The notes below the pieces were generated by a model, which made no database searches, was not told the origin of the DNA, and saw only the letters and a program-made list of their open reading frames with translations. From Erythrophleum ivorense (taxonomy: Eukaryota; Streptophyta; Magnoliopsida; Fabales; Fabaceae), in NCBI GenBank assembly GCA_026724425.1, contig JAIUCV010000019.1:6528211-6592210 (forward strand): 64,000 bases of DNA, in the 5' to 3' direction. The position numbers and the translations under genes are program-made. Positions 1 to 11,087 of this stretch are shown piece by piece (within the stretch, counting starts at the first letter, position 1; every line of letters begins with the position of its first letter).

Positions 1-160
1 ATATTTGAATTTAGCTAATTTAAAATTTCAAACAAAATTATTATAAAAGACCAAGAAACTAAATTAATTACAATCAACCTTACATATATTTGAATTTAAC
101 TAATTTAAAATTTTGGGAAAATTATTAACAAGGATCAAGAAACTAAATTAATTATTTTTA
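1..160. repeat. ~86-bp-spaced direct repeat spanning the left edge of the Pack-MULE-like element
   Basis: Positions 1-72 and 87-160 are diverged copies of the same sequence: both run from 'atatttgaattta' to 'aagaaactaaattaatta'. The second copy crosses the inferred left end of the element at 115, so flank plus terminal sequence appear to have been duplicated together. The first copy has lost the GGGAAA start of the terminus. This could be a local tandem duplication made after insertion, or the trace of an earlier insertion. Confidence 0.55.
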
Positions 161-275
161 GAGCCATTATATTTCTAAGTTGTTATAAAAAAAATCAAAG
201 GATCTAAAATATAACTTGTGCTAACAAAAATACTTTTAATAAAAGACCTCCCAATTTTCTTATTCTCTTTCTAGG
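115..275. repeat. left terminal inverted repeat of the Pack-MULE-like element
   Basis: The outer 46 bp pair with 2274-2319 with one or two mismatches. The inner part (gttgttataaaa to aaaagacctccc) pairs less well with 2161-2270. Confidence 0.65.
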
Positions 276-1393
276 TTTTGATGAATATAATGTTTTCTGA
301 TAGATTGGGGGCAGATGAATCTCTCTCAAAGCATCTTATAAGAGTTGTTAGGAAGAAGTTGGGGGAAAAAATAAGAAAGGGAAAGAGAAGGAGATGATAC
401 TGGAAAGGGAGTTTCTTTAAGATGCCTTATTCTGCATAGTCAAGGTGATGAATAGTGTTGCCTAATATGTGATTCGCTAGAATACAAGGTATGAGTATGA
501 GTATGAAGTATGTTAATTTGTATAATTCACGATACTATAGATGTATACTTAGTTTGCATACTAATTTGATAGGTAATATAGTATAAAATAATGAATATCC
601 AATTTAAATAATATTTTTATATATGTAATAGATGAAAATTTTAAAAAAATTAATAAATATAATCACATAAAAAATTAATAATTCAAAACTTGGACTTTAA
701 ATTCATAACTCATAAATTCATAAATTAAATCCTAATCAAACAAGTTCAAAGAAAATATAAAAATACGAAATACATAAATTAGAATATTGCTAATATATAT
801 ATATATATATATATTTGCCCTTTCCTTTAACATTCTCATTTGCTACAAATCTAGATAATTGAGTTTGTTGCATTACACATATATGAACTTGGGAAGTACC
901 AAAACTTGAACCTCCTTTTAATCCATTAAAATTTTTGTTGTATTTTATGGTAATATAATTATTATAACTAAAATAATATATTTTACCTTTATGCTTTGTT
1001 ATAATATAATGAAATATAATGAATAATTATATAATTTTTTGTTTTTCTATCATTCTTTTTATTTTTATGTTTTAAATCAATTATTGTATTATATATATTA
1101 ACTTTCCTTTTATCTATTATATTTTGTTGCATTATATTTCTTTGACTTTTCTTTTAATATATTATCACAATCCTTCTTCTTTCTTAATTAATATATTCTT
1201 TCCTATTCTTACATTTTTTTTTACTATTCTTTTCTATTCTTACTTTTTTTTCCTATTTCCAAATCCTACTACATGTTTTGATTTTTTCCTATTTCCTCAC
1301 CAAAGGGACTTTCTTTGGCCAACCTTTGGACCAATCTTGAGCAGCAGAGGGCCCTATGAGCCTGATTAAAAAAAAGGTAAGTTGAGCCAAAGT

Positions 1394-1690
1394 CTATACA
1401 CTACCACTTTGTCTTTGGAGTTTTTTCGTTGTCACTTCTCTCTTGTTCAGGAATACTCCTTTGTACACTATTCTAAATTCGAAGCCTCTTTTGCCTATGA
1501 TTATGTCATATGAGAAGTTTCCTGTGGCTTTCAAGATGTCAGCATGTGTAAAAGTTGTCTTGTTCAATTGAATAACCTTAATTGTATTAGACAAGCATGG
1601 GGATGAGGTTCTAGAATCATGGTCGAATTTTGCATCTCTCTAGTAAAATTTGTAGTGGTTGAAACTTTTGAGCCAGACCAATACTTTGTT
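1394..1690 (-). pseudogene. captured LRR receptor-like kinase fragment (NILR1 / At1g74360-like juxtamembrane and kinase start)
   Basis: Read on the minus strand, 1394-1620 encodes the juxtamembrane segment and the start of a kinase domain. It has the NTIKVIQLNKTTFTHADILK stretch, then ATGNFS, a degraded glycine-rich loop (IGKRGFEF), VYKGV and REVTTKKLQR in place of the usual REVAVKKLQR. This order is characteristic of the NILR1-type LRR receptor kinases. The coding match continues upstream to about 1690 (LLERCKIR, then HDSRTSSP) but needs a one-base frameshift near 1635. No LRR region, transmembrane segment or rest of the kinase is present, so this is a fragment of one exon, not a functional receptor. 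It lies inside the inverted repeats of a Mutator-like element, suggesting transduplication. The family match is strong by eye; the exact orthologue is not certain. Confidence 0.7.
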
Positions 1691-2160
1691 ACTGCCGTTT
1701 TGGTACGCGAACAGCCCATAATTAGGGTCATCCATACTAGATCGGAGGTTGACATTCATGTTGCCAAATTAGATAACACTAATGATGAAGACGATGACTT
1801 AAATAGTAGAAGGAGGTCTGTGCCAATGAAGAAGAAAAGATATACAAACCAATTTGTAGTCCTGAAGAAACTATTGTAGATTGCTTCTCCTATGGGTAAA
1901 GAAGGAGGAAAATAGATTTTTTTTTTATTGGTTACGCAACAGAGTTCCACTTAAAAAAAATAAAATTATACGGCCCCTTGTTTAGAGGACCAAGATTGCT
2001 CCAAGAGAAGTAGCATAGTGTGCTGCTCCTTTTGGAATAATAGAGAATCTGGATCAAAGAAGGAGCAGTTTTGGAGGGAACATAATAGAAAAAATTCTAG
2101 ACAACTTAGCTTTGGAGGGAACAAAACGCTATTTTGGTTGCTTTTAACTCTAATAAAAAG

Positions 2161-2319
2161 TAGAATAAAAGAATAAAAAAATGGGGAGGCCTTTGATTAA
2201 GAGTATTTTAGTCAACAGAAGTCCTATTTTAAGTTTTTTGTCTCTTCACAATAAATTAAAAATATAAGGTTCTTAAAAATAATTAATTTAATTTCTTGAT
2301 CCTTGTTAATAATTTTCCC
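2161..2319. repeat. right terminal inverted repeat of the Pack-MULE-like element
   Basis: Inverted partner of 115-275. The best-conserved part is 2274-2319, ending AATTTTCCC. Confidence 0.65.
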
Positions 2320-2438
2320 ATAGATTTTAGATTGCATTGGAATAAATATTTGCTAGTTAGGCCTCTTCTGTAAATTTCCAATTAATAGATTATAAGTTAA
2401 TTAGCAACTCTATAAAATTATAATTTGATGCCTTTTTT

Positions 2439-2781
2439 AGTAAATTACATAAATCTCTCTTAAATTTTGCTAAATATTGAAATTATACAAACATCTCATT
2501 TATTTTTAAAATATACATCAATTATCCTTGAAACAAAAAAGTTATCTTGCAATTTAGTCTAATTTTAATTTTTGTTGCTAAAATACCCTTCATTTATATT
2601 TCTTTAGTGAAAAAAAAATGCACTCTGATTAATAGAGGATATTTTTGATAAAAAAAAATTAAAATTAGATTAAAGTGTAGGATAACTATTTATTTCGAGG
2701 GAGTTTTGTGTGTATTTTAAAAATAGAGAGAAAAATTTGTAGAGTTTTAACAAAACTCAAGAGAAATATGTGTAATTTACT
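2439..2781. repeat. foldback MITE, family A copy 1
   Basis: The 343-bp unit is an imperfect palindrome. It starts AGTAAATTACATAAATCTC and ends with the reverse complement, GTGTAATTTACT. Arms of about 140 bp pair through the unit, for example 'agtctaattttaattttt' against 'aaaaattaaaattagatt'. No coding capacity. Two relatives follow at 4769 and 6054. Confidence 0.7.
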
Positions 2782-3119
2782 TTAAGTCAATATATTTTAA
2801 ATTTGGTCTTCCAAAAATTATTTCTTTTAATTTAGTCTCTTGATCATTAAAATATTTGTCATATTGTTCTTCCATCTCATTTTCATCTAAAACTTAATGC
2901 AAAACTTGACAATTTACTAACTTGGACTTTATAAAGTGAAAAGTAACATCAAAATTAGTAACACGTCAAATTTGTCATTAAATTTTAAATGAAAATGAGA
3001 TAAAAAGAAAACATTGTAACTATTTTAATAACTAAGGAGGTCAAAGCATAAATTATGGACAATACTAAATAGATCATACCTAGTAGCAATCTTGAAGCCT
3101 AAATACTGTAGAGAACAAG

Positions 3120-4522
3120 GCTCACCAAAGAAGCACTCTAACACGAGGAATTTTCAAAACAAGCCCCTCGATTATGTCTAAGTTTTTATGGCATGTGGGA
3201 TTAGGGAAAAAAAACATATTTATTAACCACTATTTTTGGTAGCCCATACATTCAGATCAATGGCACCAAATCGAAAAGGTGGTTGATGTTATTTTGTATG
3301 ACAAATCAAATTGGGTTGAAGCTAAGATTGGAAGGATAAATTCCAAAGAGGTTAAAACTTGACTCTTGCACTTGTCTTTCTCCTCCGTCGATAAGGATGA
3401 TACCTTGCTATGGAATGGAAGTGCCAAAGGCAGTTATTCAACAAAAGAGGGATATGAATGGTTCAGAAGGAAAAGCACTCCTGCTGATGGCAGCACTCCC
3501 AAAGTTTGGGAAACATTATGGAAGATTAAATTGTCAATGAAAATGCTCCTTTTCACTTCGAAGGTCATAAATGAAGCAATCCCATCGCCCAATATCCTTC
3601 AAAAACATCTCTCAAGACAACCAATATGTGCCCATTTTGCTATTACGAACATGAAACGTTGGACCATATTTTCCTACATTGTAGTTTAGTAAGAGTAGTA
3701 TGGTTTGCATCACCACTGATGATCAAGTCAAATTTGCTCCAAACAACAAGCATAAAGGAATGGCTTCATAAATGGCTAAGTCAGTATGGAAAGAACAATG
3801 CTCACACATCTTTCCTCACGAAGGACACCATCGTTACTCCGCATTTATTACGGGATACCCGAAACAAGGTGGTATATAAAGAATCAAAACCAAATCCAAT
3901 GACAATAATTTATAAAGTTAAACTTTGCTGAGAGGAGTAGAGATCGCATGAAACTTGCAGGACAGTAACAAAGCTGCCTCACTCAAAACAACACACATCA
4001 AGGAACTTCATTTGCAAACCCAATTACACCAAAAGGGTTGGATCATAATTTGAGATATTACAAAGAGGAAAAATGGGAATCAATCAATTCTTATCTCCAA
4101 CTCTATTATTTTCCTGAATGGACACTTCGTGAGGACAATAAGGAAGGCAAAGTTGGAGGTAACATCATATCAACTCTTTACAGGTACATCAGGAAGACAT
4201 TATTATGGCTTATCCACTTTGACGATTCCGGACCACCAAGCCAACAGGATCTACACTTCTTTTTCATCACCAAGAAGTGCTTGTTCTTAATGGAACAGAA
4301 GCTGTCAAACCGTCGTAACGTTGCCATAATTGGAGATGATATTGAACAGATGCAAAGTACTTTCAAATCCTTCAAGCAAATCATGATGCCAGCATACCTA
4401 AGCCAATGGGGGAAGTTGAATAAGAAACTCTTCCACCATAAAATATTACGTCGTGATTTAGATTTCCTTTCAAGGTAACTCTTTCCATGTATTTGCAATT
4501 GTTATATTGAAAAAAAAAAAAA
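3120..4522 (+). mobile_element. L1-type LINE 3' remnant: zf-RVT domain, RNase H-like tail and poly(A)
   Basis: Translations from 3190 to 3930 match the C-terminal part of plant non-LTR reverse transcriptases. The segment LLWNGSAKGSYSTKEGYEWF is followed by a zinc-knuckle-like zf-RVT motif, CPFCYYEHETLDHIFLHC (about 3626-3680), and VRVVWFASPL. A frameshift near 3625 and several stops break the frame. The 146-codon frame at 4038-4478 probably continues as a degenerate RNase H-like (RVT_3) domain, with VAIIGDDIEQMQSTF resembling the usual strand around the catalytic acidic residue; this part is inference. An A-run at 4510-4522 fits the LINE poly(A) tail. The 5' part (endonuclease and catalytic RT) is missing, as expected for a 5'-truncated insertion. 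Confidence 0.7.
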
Positions 4523-4524
4523 CC

Positions 4525-4768
4525 AAGGAACTAAAATTGGAAAAAATTGATTCATGAAGGAATAAATTAAAAGTCAATATCTAGAACAAGATTTTCCTTT
4601 TCTAAATAATGCAAATAATACTAAACAGAATTCAAACTAACAAGTAACTAGTAAAAGCAATATTAAATTGTATGTTTTTCCTTACCTAATGGAGTTTAAT
4701 TATTTTCTTTCTTAATTATTATTCGAATTACTTAGTTTAATAATTAAAATAATAACAATAATTTAATG
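4525..4768. other. A+T-rich intergenic stretch, nothing recognised
   Basis: Short spacer between the LINE tail and the second family-A MITE. No reading frame or repeat was recognised. Confidence 0.4.
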
Positions 4769-5079
4769 AATAAATTAAATATAAATATTTTAAATTTTGT
4801 TGAAATTACATAAATCTTAGTCTTATTTTCAAAAAAATATATAAATTTTTCTTAAAAAGTTACTTTATACTCTCATCTATTTTTTTAACCAAAATACCCT
4901 ATACTTAAGTTTAAAAAATATATATTTAGATTAAAGGAAGTTATTTTAGCTAAAAGATTTAAAATTAGACTAACATATAAAATAATTTTTTATTTTATAG
5001 AAAACTTATGTATATTTTAAAAACAAATAAAAAATTTATATAATTTCAATAAAATTTCAAAAAATTTATATAATTTACT
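4769..5079. repeat. foldback MITE, family A copy 2
   Basis: Same layout as 2439-2781: left arm 'gaaattacataaatct', a centre with 'aaccaaaatacccta', and a right arm ending 'tatataatttact'. Diverged, with ends set to within about 10 bp. Confidence 0.6.
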
Positions 5080-6053
5080 CTATTTTTTTGGTTCATACCC
5101 TTTATATCTTTCGATGCTTTCTCTTCTTGTACGATAAAAGAAAAATTACAATAGCCTTCCTTGTTTTCACTTTTTCACTGTCTGCTAGTTGCCATCGACC
5201 ACCGTCCATCTCTTATGAAACAGTAGATCTCATTGAAAATAGCATAGACATACTTACAATATTATTTCTGATTGACTTGATTAATGATTTTTTGTCAATT
5301 AGGCTTACTGTACCAAAAATTTTTTAAGAACTAATAGTAATAATCTATTTCTATGTTGCACAGGCATGAATAGGAGGGTATGATAAATTTTTAAAAGATA
5401 TGGGTACAGTAACATATATTATGCAACCAAAAGAATATTTTATAATATATGACAATTTTTAATAACATGAAAAATATATAATACTTACTAATTCATCAAA
5501 TATGTATCCAGACAACTTTAATAAAAAGAAAATTATCGTCACAGAAAAAAAAAATTGCCACATGATACTTATTTTCAAGTCCTCACAAGTACCCAAAAAG
5601 TTCTGGATATGAGTACAACTTGAACTAAAAGGAACCGAGCTTTATAGGTAATGAATATTTTCCAGCACACAATATATGGAGTTAGTAAAGAAAAATAGCA
5701 CAAGCAAATCATATTATATATAAAAAAGTAATAGGGAGTCGTACGTTTTATAAATCATGAATAATGTAACTTATATATTGGGTTATATGTTAATGTGTTT
5801 TCATTTTTTGTAATATTTTCTTTTAAATTTAACTGGTGGGCCATAGCTCTCGTATTGTTGGCACAGAGGTTTCACCTAGTTGTAATCTAAAATTAGAGCT
5901 GGCAACATTTTTTATTCAATTATTACATCCTGAAGAGCTATTGGAAGGTGGAAATATGAATAAGTTCAAATTGTCTATGTAATTTATATATTGATTTGGA
6001 TTTTGGAAGGCCAAAAATGCTTCTTTATGGGATGATTAGCAAAAAAGATATGA
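5080..6053. other. A+T-rich sequence without recognisable genes
   Basis: A 79-codon frame at 5088-5327 starts close to the MITE edge and shows no domain. The rest contains scattered short low-complexity runs. Confidence 0.4.
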
Positions 6054-6380
6054 GTGAATTATATTAATTTTTTTTACATTTTATTAAAATTATACAGATT
6101 TTTCTTTTATTTTTAAAATATATACAATTTTTTTCAAAACAAAAAAATTAACCTATATTTTATCTAATTTTAATTTTTTTGACTAAAATATTTTCTATTA
6201 ACCTAAATACATATTTTTAAAATTAAAAAATTTAAATAAAGGATATTTTGGTCAAAATATTTAAATTGAACTAAAATGCAAAATAACTTTTTGATTTAAA
6301 GGAGATTTGTATATATTTTAAAAATAGAAAAAATTTATGTAATTTCAATAAAATATAAAAAAGATCTGTATAATTTATTA
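6054..6380. repeat. foldback MITE, family A copy 3
   Basis: Left arm 'aaaattatacagatttttc', centre 'ggatattttggtcaaaatat', and a right arm ending 'gatctgtataattta'. These share arm and centre motifs with copies 1 and 2. Ends are approximate. Confidence 0.6.
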
Positions 6381-7120
6381 AAAAAAAGGCAAAAATAAAA
6401 ACGAAAAACATGTTGCACACATCCTTTGAAATTCATGGTTTATTTATTGAGGTCTTAAGAGCAAATAGTGATTGATCACACAACTTGTCTAGGCTGAAAT
6501 TGATACAATAGTGTATGATTCCCTTCGCTTGTCATTTGGTTGGCATAGCTTTGGGTTATAGTTTACTGTTTTCATTATTTTATATAGTTTACTTATTGAG
6601 ATTAAATTAATTTAGTCGATAGGAAGAATAAGGATCAGAAGAGGAAATTAATGCAAATTTTATTATTTATCAATATATTTGTTATTTGGGGATTAAGATT
6701 TGTCATTTCATAGTAGGAATCATTGAAATTTTAAATAAAGATTTTGGAACCTAGAGCTATCTTAGCTCATGCAGTAATGACTGTAATATTAAAAATTGGT
6801 ATTTATAGATATTAATCCTTGACTATTGACATTATATATGAGACTTTTAGTTTTTTTTTTTGGGTTATTTTTTTGTTTTGCTCCATCCTATTTGAAAAGA
6901 AATTAAATTATAATAAGTGTAAGGATCTTCTAGCATTTTTATTATAAAATTTGAAAAGAAAATATGATACAAAGAATAAAAGTATATATAAAACTTATTT
7001 TTTTGGTTCTCTTGGTAAACTCTACAACAACTTTGGAGTAAGAAATCCTACAAAATTTAGACTTATGTAGCATGGGGTTATCAACTTTTAACTCAGAATC
7101 TCATCACCACTAGCCATTGT
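6381..7120. other. A+T-rich flank of the copia element
   Basis: No coding region or repeat was recognised in this stretch. It ends at the copia 5' LTR. Confidence 0.4.
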
Positions 7121-7675
7121 TGTTGGGTGTGGGCTCAAAGGCCCAAAATTAGAAACTCATTATGTGTCTCACTTAGTAAAGTGGAGAAGGGTCAAATTAG
7201 GATAAGAGAGAGAGAGAGAGAGAGGTGATATTCAAGTTAGAATAGTAGCTTGTGAGAGAATAAAAAATGAAAAGCTATTTTTGCATATTCATAGGATAGC
7301 CACGGTAAAATTTCATTTACAGATTCATTAACCATTGAATTGAACTAAAATTTTGTTAGCAAGTTTGAGACATCTCTTTTTTCATTTTCAACAGTTTAAT
7401 CGTCGATTTGTTGCCTGGTGTGAGAGAAATTCAGTTTATACTAGACTTATATTTTTTGAGGTGTTTTTTATCTTCTTGATTCTTTATTGTAAACTTGTTG
7501 CTTTATTCTTTGGCTGGCGGTTAGCACTAGTTTGTGCACTTAATTGAGACTCTTTTGTACTTCTATTTTGATCATAATGGAGCTATTTCATTGGTCTGAA
7601 CAACCCATGGTTTTTACCCTTACTCTGAGAGGTTTGTCACATTAAAATCTTGGTGTCTCTTAATTTGTTAGTGCA
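7121..7675 (+). repeat. copia 5' LTR
   Basis: Starts TGTTGGGTGTGGG and matches 11734-12294 throughout, including 'tgtgtctcacttagtaaagt', 'catattca' and 'ttctttggctgg'. It contains a (GA)n run at about 7206-7224 that is shorter in the 3' copy. The right edge is approximate. Confidence 0.8.
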
Positions 7676-7689
7676 TGTGTCTTCCTATA

Positions 7690-8465
7690 TCTGCTACTCA
7701 AAAGCCAAATTCCAAATCTAATGAGGATTGGGATTTTGAGCATTAACAGGTGTGTGGTTTTATTCAGCAATATGTAAAAGACAATGTGTATAATCACATT
7801 GCTAATGAGACACATGCAAGAACTTTATGGTAGAAGATTGAGTCCTTGTATGCCTTTAAGTCAGGGAACAGCAAATTATATTTGCTAAATTGTGTGATGA
7901 ATTTAAGATACAAGGAGGGGACTTCTATTTCAGATCACTTAAATGAATTTTAAGAGCTCCTAGATCAACTATCAAGAATGGGTATCAAGTTTGATGATGA
8001 AGTTCTAGGACTGTGGCTTTTGAACACACTACTTGAGTCTTGTGAGACATTTCAAGTTTCAATTACAAAATTAGCCTTTAATAGTGTTATCTCTTTACAA
8101 ATGGCAAAGAATGGTGCTCTTAATGAAGAAATGAAAAGAAAGGCACAAGGTTCTTCATCTCAGTTCAAGATACTTGTTACTAAAAAAAAGGGAGAAATAA
8201 AAAAAAGAAACCAAAAGGTGGTAAAAAGAAGAGTAACAGTAAGTCCAAGTCCAGATACAAGAATTTAGAATGGCATTATTGTCACAAAATGGGACACATT
8301 CAAAATCATTGTTTTCAGTGGAAAAAAGAGAACAAGGTCAAGAAAGGTAAGCAAAAGGAGAAGGGTCAAGATGATGATAATGATTGCATTGCTAATGCTA
8401 CTAGTGATGATCTTGTTCTTTATCATGATTATGACATGGTTAATCTTGTATTATATGAGAGCATG
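7690..8465 (+). pseudogene. copia gag remnant (UBN2-type) with CCHC knuckle
   Basis: The translation contains NVYNHIANETHARTLW, YLLNCVMNLRYKEGTSISDH and GLWLLNTLLESCETF, the UBN2-type gag core of plant copia elements. Stops interrupt it near 7744, 7833 and 7951. The best open part is 7978-8268. The zinc knuckle at about 8268-8325 reads WHYCHKMGHIQNHC: the first of the three cysteines expected in CX2CX4HX4C is a tryptophan, so the knuckle is broken. The N-terminal part of gag is missing next to the LTR. Not functional. Confidence 0.75.
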
Positions 8466-9615
8466 TAGATAGTAGATAGTGCTGCTACATTGCATGTTAC
8501 ATCAAGGAAGGAGTATTTCACATCTTACACACTTGGTAACTTTGAAACGTTAAAGATGGGTAATTATGGCATAACTAAGGCAGTTGGTGTTGGTGACATT
8601 TGTCTACAAACCAACATGAGAATGAGGGTATTGCTTAGAGGAGTCAAACATGCTCCAGATGTTCGCTTTAATTTAATCTCTATTTCGGTGCTTAATGGTG
8701 AAGGTTATGATAACCATTTTGGTTCTGAAAAGTGGACGCTTACTAAAGGTAATTTAGTTGTGGTTAGAGGGAAGAAAATATCTAAATTGTATTGGATAAA
8801 AACTTCGGTTGCTAAAGACAATGTGATTGCCATGGATATAGAGACATCAAATTTATGGCACCAAAGGTTTAGGGTGTGTTTGAAAACGTGTTCTACTCCT
8901 CTTAGACCACGTTTCACACAAAGCAACAAATTGTTGCATTTATGCAAACACGATTTTTGAATGTAAATCCAAATGGGTACTTAGTCATATTAGTGAAAAA
9001 AAGGTTGAACTATTTAGCAAAAAAGGATGTTCTTCTAGGATTGAAGAGTGCAAAATTAAAGAAGTGTTCTCATTGTATGGCTGCTAAGCAAACTAGAGTG
9101 TCCTTCAAAAAACATCCTCCCTCAATGAAGTCAGAGTTGCTTAAATTGGTGCATTTTGATATTTGTGGCCTATTGAAGGTAAATCCTTTAGTGGTGCTCT
9201 CTACTTTGTTACCTTTATTGATGACTGTTTCAAGAAACTTGGGTCTATGCTCTGAAGACAAAATATCAAGTGTTGGAGAAGTTCAAACAATTTCAAGCTT
9301 CAATTAAGAGGCAATCGGGCAAGAAGTTGAAATGCATTCGTACTAACAATGATAGTAAGTATTGTGGACCGTTTGATGGCTATTGCGAGCAACAGGTATA
9401 AGACATGAGAAGACTCCTCCTAAGACTCCTCAACTTAATGGTTTAGTAGAGAGGATGAACCAGACATTGATTGAGAGAGTTAGGTGTATGCTCTCTAAAG
9501 CAAAAAAATTGCCTAAACATTTTTGGGCTGAGGCACTATACATAGCGGCACATGTTATTTATCTAAGTCCTATGGTTGCTTTGAATAGTGAAGTGCCAAA
9601 TAAAGTTTAGTTTGG
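8466..9615 (+). pseudogene. copia protease and integrase remnant
   Basis: The protease motif at about 8470-8500 is IVDSAATLHVT, with DSA where active elements have DSG. GVKHAPDVRFNLISI, typical of the protease-integrase junction, follows. The integrase zinc finger is split by a 109-bp MITE (8872-8980), after which LNYLAKKDVL and KCSHCMAAKQTRVSFKKHPP resume. The core begins HFDICGLL (first catalytic Asp) and is then frameshifted. The last catalytic Glu lies in TPPKTPQLNGLVERMNQTL at 9410-9466. Stops include TAG at 9608 where a Trp is expected. Confidence 0.8.
8872..8980. repeat. small Harbinger-like MITE nested in the copia integrase
   Basis: Integrase coding sequence stops at 8868 and resumes at 8984. 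The 109-bp insert begins GGGTGTGTTTG, ends AAATCCAAATGGGTAC and is flanked by TTA (or TTAG) on both sides. TTA duplications and GGGTSTGTTTGG-type ends are known from PIF/Harbinger MITEs. The two ends pair only weakly, so the family call is tentative. Confidence 0.55.
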
Positions 9616-10129
9616 CAAGAGTGTCAGTTATAATCACTTGTGAGTCTTTGGTTGCAAGGCATTCATGCATATTCTAAAGAATAAAAGATCCAAATTAGAT
9701 GCAAAGACAAGGCATTGTATTTTTATTGGTTATGGTTAGGATGAACTTGGCTATAGGTTGTATAATCCTATTGAGAAGAAGCTTGTTAGAAGTCATGATG
9801 TGGAGTTCATGGAAGACCAAACTATTAATGATATTGACAAGGTGGAGAAGACTACACCTGTGAAAGATAATAATCTGTTTGATGGTAATCCAGTATGATT
9901 GCCTATTCACAATCTGGATGTTAATGAAAGTAATGTTCAGTAAGATATGCAACATAATTTCATTGATGATGAGTAGCTTGGAGATGGGTTTGATGCTACA
10001 ACAAATGATATTGAAGAGCAACATGAGTCACAAGATGAGATTTTAAACAATGTACCCGAACCATCTTAACTTTAACTCATGAGGCCTAATAGGCAAAGAC
10101 AACCATCTAAAAGGTATCCTTCTAATAAG
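9616..10129 (+). pseudogene. copia integrase C terminus and linker to RT
   Basis: A recognisable stretch (HCIFIGYG with a TAG before DELGYRLYNP, VRSHDVEFMEDQTINDIDK) continues the integrase C terminus into an acidic linker. It is interrupted by stops near 9739, 9897, 9942 and 9974. Confidence 0.6.
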
Positions 10130-11080
10130 TATGTGATCTTGACTGATAAGGGAGAACTTGAGTGCTTTGAAGAGGCCATGGAAAGTGAAGAAAAACAAAA
10201 ATAGCTAGATGCAATGCAGGATGAAATGAAATCCTTGCATGATAATCACACATTTGATTTGGTGAAGTTGCCTAAGGGTAAAAAAGCCTTGAAAAAAAGT
10301 GGATTTATAGGGTGCAGCATGAAAGTAATTCTATATCTTCAGGGTATAAAGCTAGATTAGTAGTGAAAAGCTTCATTCAGAGAAAGGGTGTTAATTTTAA
10401 TGAAAATTTCTCACTTATGGTGAAGATTTCATCCATTAGAATTATGCTAAGTTTGGCTGTTACTCTAGATTTAGAGGTGAAGCATATGGATGTGAAGACT
10501 ACTTTTCTCCATAGTGATTTGGAGGAAGAGATTTATATAAAGCAACTGAATAGCTTTCATATTGTAGACAAAGAAAACCATATGTGTAGGCTGAGAAAGA
10601 GCCTATATGGTTTGAAGTAGGCTTTGAGACAGTGGTATAAGAAGTTTGAGTTTGTTATATGTGAGTAAGGCTATAAGAAGACTACTTCTTATCATTGTGT
10701 CTTTGTTAAAAATTTCTTCGGTGATGACTTCATTATTCTATTATTATATGTTGATGACATGCTTATTGTTGGAAAAAATATTTTTAGGATTGACAAGTTA
10801 AAGAAGCAATTGGGTGAGTCTTTTGCCATGAAAGACATAGGAGTTACCAAGTAGATTCTTGGTATAAGAATGTTGCGTGATAGAAAGGAGAAGAAGCTTT
10901 GGCTATCTCAAGAACACTACATTGAAAAGGTGCTATAGAGATTCCAAATGAAAAATGTTAAGACAATAAGCACTCCTCTTACAACTCATTTTAAATTGAG
11001 TGCTAGACCAAGTCCTTCAAATAAAGCTAAAAAGTTAGTTATGAAAAGGGTTCCTTTGCATCTACGGTGGGTAGTTTGAT
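10130..11080 (+). pseudogene. copia reverse transcriptase remnant
   Basis: RT motifs appear in order: ARLVVKSFIQRKGVNFNENF, HMDVKTTFLHSDLEEEIYIK (first catalytic Asp), LRKSLYGLK followed by TAG in place of the expected Gln, then the YVDDM active site at 10747-10761. Downstream are MKDIGVTK-stop-ILGIRM and STPLTTHFKLS. Most stops are compatible with CAG or CAA to TAG or TAA changes. The longest open piece is 10312-10620. Confidence 0.85.
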
Positions 11081-11087
11081 GTAAGCA

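Larger units (their letters stand above)
115..2319. mobile_element. Pack-MULE-like DNA transposon with long terminal inverted repeats
   Basis: The sequence starting GGGAAAATTATTAACAAGG at 115 is repeated, almost base for base, in inverted orientation ending at 2319. Weaker similarity continues inward for about 160 bp (115-275 against 2161-2319), so these are long TIRs. Long TIRs starting GGGAAAATT are typical of Mutator-like elements. The 9-bp flanks (taaaatttt, atagatttt) agree at 6 of 9 positions, consistent with an old target duplication. No transposase is visible inside. Instead there is a minus-strand receptor-kinase fragment at 1394-1690, which is what defines a Pack-MULE. The repeat at 39529-39706 matches both flanks without the insert. 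Superfamily assignment is inference. Confidence 0.6.

Noticed and set aside
1619..1879. 86-codon plus-strand frame inside the Pack-MULE-like element
   Set aside because: It overlaps the antisense of the kinase fragment, and the Asp/Arg-rich end has no recognisable domain.
9695..10024. 109-codon minus-strand frame in the copia element
   Set aside because: Antisense shadow of the integrase linker region.
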